Assembly (NCBI GenBank): GCA_963978905.1
Contig: OZ022259.1
Location: 9,672,001-9,736,000, forward strand
Direction of reading: 5' to 3'
Length of the DNA: 64,000 nt
From: Trichostrongylus colubriformis
Taxonomy: Eukaryota > Nematoda > Chromadorea > Rhabditida > Trichostrongylidae
Shown: in pieces, positions 57,276-64,000 of the stretch
Layout of the letters: every line of letters starts with the position of its first letter
Numbering within the stretch: the first letter of the stretch is position 1
Program-made: the position numbers and the translations under genes
The notes under the pieces: generated by a model
What the model saw: the letters and a program-made list of their open reading frames with translations, nothing else
Databases searched by the model: none
What the model was told of the DNA's origin: nothing

Positions 57276-57989
57276 AAGATCCTTCATTGAAAAGCTTTTG
57301 CTTCATATAATTGCGTTTCCTTCAAAACCTTTTGCTAGTCGATTCAGAATCTCTTATCTCTTACACTCCTAAATCGAGTTTTAGGCATGCGATTTTGAAT
57401 TTCATTTCCAGCTTAACTGTAATCAAGAAGGATTAGATAAAATTTTGCAATGCATTGGGACAAGCAGTCCAGAACAGTGCATACTAACCTAGTATTGAAC
57501 ATCATTTTCTTTTTGGGCAAATGTTTTGTGAATACCACAGAGTTCGTGTATCTTACTATTAGATGCGACACGTGCAGTGTCACTACCTCATTCTGCACTC
57601 TGATGTAGTCCTGCATTTTGCAGAACTTAAGATCTAGGGGATTCCGGAAAGATGGAAAGTGCGGCGTTTCTTCGTGAGAAGGGTGTAGCGCGAGGAATTT
57701 TACGGAGACAACCAGAAGAAGGCAGGGAGGTGTACTTGATGTAAATGCGATAAACTACCTTCCTCACTCATTCACTATCGTGTTAAGTGAAACGGAAATT
57801 GAGCTGTAATGGCTCAAATGTATAGAAAAAGTAATGGAATGAAGACACACGGTAGAAGTAGGAATTCGCAAGAAATGCTCGGATAAGAGGCGTGGATGAC
57901 TGTAGACGGGGAGTGGGACTTCCGGATAGAAGTCTCGTTAACACCTTTACCCCGCACCTATCACACCTCCCTCGCACTTACCTCGCGTT
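57276..57989. other. No recognisable feature
   Basis: Short open frames only. Confidence 0.3.
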
Positions 57990-58500
57990 TAGGCATGCGG
58001 CGTCGTCACGAAGAAGGGTGACCTTCTCCGGCGCTTTTGTCGAACAGGATGGTGAACTTCTGAAGCTGGTGGGTGCATATGGCAGCGATGACTGTCTCGC
58101 CTTGTAGCAGCACCTCGCGGAAAAGCATTCCTTCCGCGTCCCAGAAGTAACACTGTCCTGAGCGTAGTTTGTCTTCCATGTCAATCTCGCCGTTGGTGAA
58201 GCTGATAAACCAGCGGCACACGGTCTCTCAGATCATAGTGTGTGTACCCTAGTCAGGATTTTGCACCGCGGCATCTCGCAAGCGAACCCAGGCAGACGAG
58301 CTAAGGGCGCTATGTTGGGTCCCGAAGCGATTACAGGAGTCGTCAGATTCCGTCGCTTTGGGGCCGCGAGCACTCACAGTAGATGACACCGCGTGTTTGG
58401 TGGGTACCAGCTACGGGCAATGTAGCTTTCTCCACGGAATCTGGCGGGTTAATATACATATACATTGCTAGAAGGCTTAGAGAACGTTCTGCCATATTAT
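57990..58500 (-). mobile_element. Relic of the same deleted mariner as at 41829, 5' half
   Basis: The minus strand carries CRWFISFTN, DMEDKLRSGQ joined to CYFWDAEGMLFREVLLQGET, and an SAGEGHPSS segment. The DKxRxG-to-CxFWD junction is the same internal deletion as at 42160-42190. Non-coding sequence near 58430-58500 matches the mariner 5' region (GAACGTTCTGCCATATTATG). Truncated at about 57990. Confidence 0.7.
58238..58345. mobile_element. Half of a GTGTGTACCCT MITE nested in the mariner relic
   Basis: GTGTGTACCCTAGTCAGGAT, CACCGCGGCATCTCGCAAGC and GTTGGGTCCCGAAGCGATTA match the left half of 15910-16149. The opposite terminal repeat is missing. Confidence 0.65.
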
Positions 58501-59019
58501 GTATGTATTATGGCTTAGAGAACCGCCCAGATCTGTCTCAAAGCCCTACAAAACGTTTCGTACAACCTATACAGACACAACCCTCTAAACCTCTCCCAAA
58601 ACCAAATACAATTTTACAGGGTGCCCACACGATCAAATACTTGCTCCGCCCTTTGTGGGCGGGCTTCCACTCATTGTAAATGTGTCCCAAATAGTTTGAA
58701 TATAGGTCATTCCTATCGGTTTTTCCTAGCCTTTAGTTGCGTTGGAACCGAGTTATGAATTTTTCTTGCACTCTGCCCACTATGCCCAGACCTCTCCATA
58801 ACTTGCTAAAACTCATGGCTGATTCTAGCACGTTGGCGACATTGCGTCCCAATGCCGGGACGCACGTTTTCTGCTACGTGGGACAATGCATCTCAATTGT
58901 GAGATGCAGCAGAGGAAATTTCCTGTATCAGCTGATTTGAAATCCACAAATAATCAGTTTTGTTCATTATTGGTCCTCTTACATCTTTTCAATATGTTCT
59001 TTGTCATGCTTAGGGTACA
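58501..59019. other. No recognisable feature
   Basis: One plus-strand frame, 58383-58679, crosses the mariner relic boundary; nothing identified. Confidence 0.3.
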
Positions 59020-61900
59020 TCAGAGGTGATCTTCTTCGGAAAGTAATTTTTTTAAAGATAAGTCTGACCTAGAATATACGTGTGTTACTAGACCTTCTAG
59101 TAACACACCTGTATCATCTGTCGTTCCGTTGTTCATCGAGAGGCTCCAGCAACGTCTCCATTCTCTCTGTCGCGAGCCAAAGCGGTCCAGTGAATGTTTC
59201 TGGCTCCAGCAACACGTAGCGTCTCGTTCCCTTCCCGCACAGCTTTCGTGAAGAAGTCTGACCATCGGGCCGGCGGTCGTCCAGCTGTTCGACGTCCCGC
59301 GGGATCCAGTCGGTAACCGCTCTGGTCCAACGGTTATCGCGATGACGCATGACGTGTCCGGCCCATCTAATCTTCGATTCCTTGGTAAATACGACGTCCC
59401 TGATTAATGATCGACATGGAGTTCGGAACTCCGGATTCCCTTCTGCACTTGCGTGTATAGGTATACTCCGGGCATCGTCCTTTCGATGGCGCATTGGATG
59501 ACGCCGACGCATGCTCCTCTTGCTTACGTAGAGTTCAAGTCTCTGAGGCGTATGCTAGGGCAGGAAGGACAGCGGAATCGAAGAGATGGGCGCGGAGTCG
59601 GATTCGTCTTCTTCACTTCTCCCTCGATGGTCCTGAAGGCTCCTCAAGTCGCGCTTTTCCTCCTGCTCAGCTCTGGTGCTAAGTGGTTCATCATTGACTT
59701 CCCGTCCTAGGTACACATAGCTGGGCATTCGCTGATGTTCGTTCCGTTGAGCGTGAATAGGGCATCAGGTACCAATCGGTTTCTCATGAACATCGTCTTT
59801 GTCAGGTTCAGCTGCAGATCGATCTTTCCACACTCGCAGTCGAATCGGCTGGCATCCGTTCCGCTTGCTGGGTTGTCGGTGTTATTAGCACAATGTCGTC
59901 AGCGAAGCGGAGGTGGTGTAGATGCCGGCCATCGAACTACACTCCCATTCCTTCCCGTTCCAACTGACGCATGACGTTAACAAGAGCGGCGCTGAATAGT
60001 TTAGGCGAGATAGTGTCGGGTTGTCGAACCCCTCTTTTCACATCGATGATGACTTCCTTGTAGAATGGCGAGATCCTGGTCGTGAAGTTGCAGTAGAGCT
60101 CACGAAGTACTCTTATATACTGAGTAGGCACACCCTTGTTTCCCAAGGCTTTGATAACCGCTTCTGTCTCAATGGAGACGAAGGCTTTCTTCAAATCGAT
60201 AAATGTGAGACATAACGGCATCTTGTACTCTCGCGACACTTCAATGAACCTAGTGACCGTGTGGATGTGATCGATTGTGCTGACGCCGGAGACCGATCAT
60301 TTTGGTTCTATAACTGGCGAACGTCCGGCGGGCACTGCGAATGCTCCTCCCAGCCTCTGCTGCTTCAGCCAGCATTGCTGCTCTACTCTTCTTATATCTT
60401 CTTTTACTGCCTCTTTGCATTGCTTCGCAAGCTCGAACACTAGCTGGTAATAGCCTGCGGCTCGTGCGGCTCCCTGTTGGCGTATCAGCTCGAGAGTTTT
60501 CGAAGAGAGACGTCTCTTGGTGACTTTCAATTTCTCTCCCCTCCTGGTACAATCGTGAAGATGCTCAACGAGCCTGTAGTACTGGTCGTCGATTTTTGAT
60601 AACGGAATCCTCCCATACACCAGCGAGAGAAACGAAGTGTTCCCAGTTGATGACTGTCTTGGGTCTTCGCTCCTTGAAGTTCGCGGCCCTCTCTCCACGT
60701 ATCGAAAAAGGGAATTTGGCGCGGGTGAGTCGATGGTCTGATCCCATATAGACTTCGGAACAACAGCGACATCGGTCGGGCAAAACCTTCCATTGAAGAT
60801 AAAGTGATCGATCTCATTATGGAACTGCCACCGGATGTCTCACAAGTTCATCGCAGATGAGAGGGCTTCTGGAACTGTGAGTTATCAAGGAGGAGTTGAT
60901 CGATAATAAACTCAGACAGCCTTTCACCTTGCTCATTCCATTCTGTTTTGTGAGTCCCGATGTGAAGCTCATTGTCCGTTCTTCTGGCTGATCTTGATGT
61001 TGAAGTCGCCGACGATGACCTTGAAGAAGGTGCGGTCTTCCTTATACAACTTTTCTACTCCCACATGAAATGCTTCGAGGTCGTCCTCATCGTAACTTGT
61101 TGTTGCAGCGTAGGCGACGAAAATGGCCAAAATCGGGACAGAACAGCATCTTTTCAACGCCTCTCCAGTCGCATGTTCCAAGGAACAGTATTCACCAGTC
61201 TCGTGCACGGCGTGTAGCGGGCGATGCCTCTTCGTCTCGGTCAGTCCGTACTTGATCTTCGTGGCTTGCATCATCAGATCTTCGATACTCGCTTCCGATG
61301 CAAAAGTTCGGACGTTGAAGTACAGATCGCCATCTTAGTCCTTCTCGATTTAGACAGCCTGTGATAGCCCTGAGATTTTAGCAGCCTCTCCCGAGCGGTC
61401 CTACCCAACACTGCCGTATTGGGGGCTCGCTCAGGTTCAGGGGAATGAAGCCCATTCTTATTGTTGTTCTCGGCAAGATGGAGACCCACGAGTAGCTTGC
61501 CAGGCTCTGTCGCGGGGCTGGATATACTCGGTGTAGCTAGCCAGGCTGTCCCGTAGTGGATGTGGGGTTTAATTGCTGGAGGCGACCCCGGACCGCCTCC
61601 CATGTCAGTCGTTAGAATGCGCTTTTGGCTGGACCGAATGCAGGATACCAACTGCACTATACAGAACGCCCCCACACGTATGCAAGAAACGTCTGCACGG
61701 ATACAGAGGGTATGAATCAGCCCAGCGCAGCAGAAACATGGAGTCCATCTCCTGAATCCACCTGCGTCTCAGGGCAGGTACATGAAGGCTTTTGATCCGC
61801 GATTAGCCCCCTATCCACCACATGGGGTCGCGCCACGTAGCCTTGCCACCTAACGGCTCGAGAACCTTCAGCAAGAGAAGCCTCTCGGTGAAGGAGATCC
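59020..61900 (-). mobile_element. RTE-clade LINE of hookworm type (inactive)
   Basis: The minus strand reads, in order: a 5' non-coding region; endonuclease MMQATKIKYGLTETKRHRPL near 61270, SVPILAIFVAYAATTSYDED and VIVGDFNIKI; after a deletion FNGRFCPTDVAVV- and GSDHRLTRAKFPF-like parts near 60770; a basic linker (SSKTLELIRQQGAARAAGYY); reverse transcriptase KMPLCLTFIDLKKAFVSIET, GVPTQYIRVLRELYCNFTT and VKRGVRQPDTISPKLFSAAL at 60220-59960; HLHHLRFADDIVLI in a shifted frame near 59910; and the C-terminal [20 protein letters not shown] and [20 protein letters not shown] at 59380-59220. Internal deletions, stops and frameshifts make it dead. It differs from the 8.9-12.9 kb LINE in sequence, so it is a separate family. 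Confidence 0.85.
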
Positions 61901-63267
61901 GTGGAAAAACAACAAATAAATTTAAATAATAGGTAATATATGAAGTAGTCATAGATAATTCTATACTTTTATACAATAGTAAATAATACTTGACTAAAAC
62001 AGTAATCTCTCATTCGCTCCTCGAGGGATATCTAAAATTTCGGAGCACAATATTTTGTATTAGCGCTCGGCATAGGCGGGCGCGCGATGACTCACGTGGC
62101 AGACATATGAAAAGACGTGCGGTCGCCAATGTTTTAATCCATCTCTCCCCATGTTTGTACCATTTTCGAACCGAGCGAACAATTTTCGACTTGGACCGGC
62201 CGTTTCAGAGCACGCTCCGCTCACGCTGGGCTGGCTTTGACATGGTTCATGCGCGCTCTTACTTCTTTTCCCATGCCCTAGCCATCCCAAACTTGTCCCC
62301 AGACTTTGGCTGTTTTTCGTGTCATGTCTAATTTCGTGACAGGCCGACAGTCGCACGGACCTACAGACGGACGAAGCTTTTTATATATGGTAGTGATCAT
62401 CTATATGGACTTTTCCTCATGCTTCCTGAAGCATAAGGAAAAGTAGCAAATATTCGAAACAACAACAGTATATCACACGACATTGCAGTTGATGGGAAGA
62501 TTAAATAATTTAGAGGAACCGGAAGGGGGTCCGAAACAAGAGGAAGATGCAAATAAATTAGCATTTTGTAATGAACACTCAGGGTTAGAAGCGATAGTAG
62601 GCGAAAAAAACCCGGACTCAAAAGCGCGACGCTGCGGTGTGTATTCGCATCCCATTCGCATCCAGCGCATCCATTCCGAGTTGTCCGCTGCAGGAGACGG
62701 GCCGTGGGCCAACTTTAGTTGTAGCACCTGACTCCCAGCCAGGGTCAGGCGTCCAGATGAGGAAAATTTTCAAAAAATACGACCCCCCCCCCCAAAAAAA
62801 AAAAGGGGGTCTCAATACGCCCCCCTCTGTTACGTCTGTTATTGTTATTTTTCACTTTGCTACAATCTGTTGCATATCAATAAGTGCAGTCTCGGTCAGT
62901 ACAGTCGCAAGAGGTGCGACTGTAGCAGTAAGATAACAGTACATGTACTAGTACATGACTCTGAACAAGGAACTTATCCAAAGGTCTTGCAACAAAGATA
63001 GAATGTTTGATGGACAGCTGTTTGATGTTTGATCTGAAGCGGGCATCATCGGCTTTTAATTTCGTTTCGGCGACGTGCGACGCGGCGATCACGATGGAGC
63101 GCGGTATCTTCCCCATACTAAATTCCAACATTTTGGAAATGCTTCAAACTTTACCTAGAGCCCATCTTTCGAACAGCTGTAAACTATTTTCCTAATAACT
63201 CCCTTAGACCTATCTATTGGCCAATCGCTTGCTCCAATGGTTGCATAGTTCTCGATATGGGTTTTTT
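61901..63267. other. No recognisable gene
   Basis: Short open frames only. A C11/A11/G5 homopolymer cluster lies at about 62780-62810. Confidence 0.3.
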
Positions 63268-63597
63268 GATGAGGATTTGATGAGGAAAATTTTGAAGTGT
63301 TTCACGGAAATGGCCATAACTTCCTTCAAACTTAACCATATGAGTTCGTTTTGGTGAAGCAGGGTCTGCTAGGTTGTCGCTTTCGAATTACTACCTGAGC
63401 TATGCCATATCTTTAAACGAAACGAAGGAAGTTATTTTAAGAGAAACCTGATGAGGATTTGATGAGGAAAATTTCGAAGTGTTTCACGGAGATGGCTATA
63501 ACTTCCTTCAAACTTAACCATATGAGTTGGTTTTGGTGAAGCAGGGTCTGCTAGGTTGTCGCTTTCGAATGACTACCTGAGCTATGCCATATCTTCA
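63268..63597. repeat. Tandem duplication, 182-bp unit, nearly two copies
   Basis: GATGAGGATTTGATGAGGAA recurs 182 bases apart (63268 and 63450), and so do GTGTTTCACGGAAATGGC, AGCAGGGTCTGCTAGGTTGT and TGAGCTATGCCATATC. The second copy ends near 63597. Differences are a few percent, so the duplication is fairly recent. Confidence 0.85.
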
Positions 63598-64000
63598 AAA
63601 CAAAGCAAGAAAAATTCAAAAAAGCCAGTTGAGGAAAGCTTTTTTTCGTCGAATTTGCGAGATCTTCCCACGAATCTTCCCAAAAATCGATTCATTGTCA
63701 CTGAAATTTTTCCAGTATGCATCCTTCGCTCTCGGAGGCCTAGTTGGAAGGCGAGAAGCGTCGGTCAGCTTTTCTGTGGGATGCGCCATGCATGAGGATT
63801 TCATCCACATTCCCGATGAATACAAACGTTTTTTCGGTCCGCATAGTGGCCGCCAACACTAGATTACGTACTTGCGATCGTAGTAAGATATGCAAAAAAA
63901 ATCATATAAGCTAATTTTTGTTTTCATCCCATTGTTTTTTGAGTGTCCATCCACGGTGGTATCCGTTGATAGATATCGCTTTTCGCGGGCCATCGGTGAT

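Overview
The window is eukaryotic nuclear DNA from a nematode, most likely a clade V strongylid and probably a hookworm (Ancylostoma/Necator type). The reasons are: multi-exon genes with TTTTCAG-like 3' splice sites and some very short introns (56 nt, 85 nt); probable trans-splice acceptors just upstream of start codons; three probable GC-AG introns; an RTE retrotransposon whose protein closely resembles the abundant hookworm one as I remember it; and very dense mariner, Helitron, RTE, Penelope-like, piggyBac-like and short inverted-repeat (MITE) content. The species call is inference. No bacterial, CRISPR or rRNA features were seen.

Host genes, all on the minus strand. (1) 633-3739: a tyrosylprotein sulfotransferase paralogue (copy B), exons 1-6, with the rest beyond the left edge. 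(2) 19717-26440: a complete nine-exon tyrosylprotein sulfotransferase (copy A, 357 aa). The two are head-to-tail duplicates with conserved exon boundaries. (3) 49202-50331, with a doubtful extension to 48800: a RAD51 paralogue of RAD51D/RFS-1 type. (4) 52592-55675: a complete seven-exon MOB4/phocein gene (218 aa). TPST modifies secreted and membrane proteins in the Golgi, MOB4 is a subunit of STRIPAK phosphatase-kinase complexes, and RAD51D/RFS-1 acts in homologous recombination. I see no functional link among them.

Mobile DNA. 4.7-5.5 kb: degenerate piggyBac transposase. 6.7-14.2 kb: a Helitron Rep/helicase on the minus strand, split by an RTE LINE (8854-12878, flanked by an 11-bp duplication); that LINE is itself split by a fold-back DNA element (10056-11210, flanked by a TGA duplication). 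22.5-23.7 kb: a dead but full-length mariner in an intron of TPST copy A. 41.8-43.7 kb: a mariner shell carrying the 3' part of a Penelope-like retroelement, with a GIY-YIG endonuclease and a candidate hammerhead ribozyme. 47.6-48.1 kb: a SETMAR-like mariner remnant. 58.0-58.5 kb: a relic of the same deleted mariner as at 41.8 kb. 59.0-61.9 kb: a second RTE LINE.

Non-autonomous elements occur throughout: TTAA-flanked palindromes (28.1, 36.2, 37.8, 40.5, 51.8 kb), a Harbinger-like set sharing the GGCCGCGTTCATAC terminus (10.1, 18.0, 32.2, 38.5, 45.4 kb), and several other inverted-repeat pairs. Several sit inside introns of the host genes. Long stretches between them (for example 26.5-28.1, 29.8-32.2, 38.5-40.5 and 45.5-47.3 kb) show nothing I can identify.
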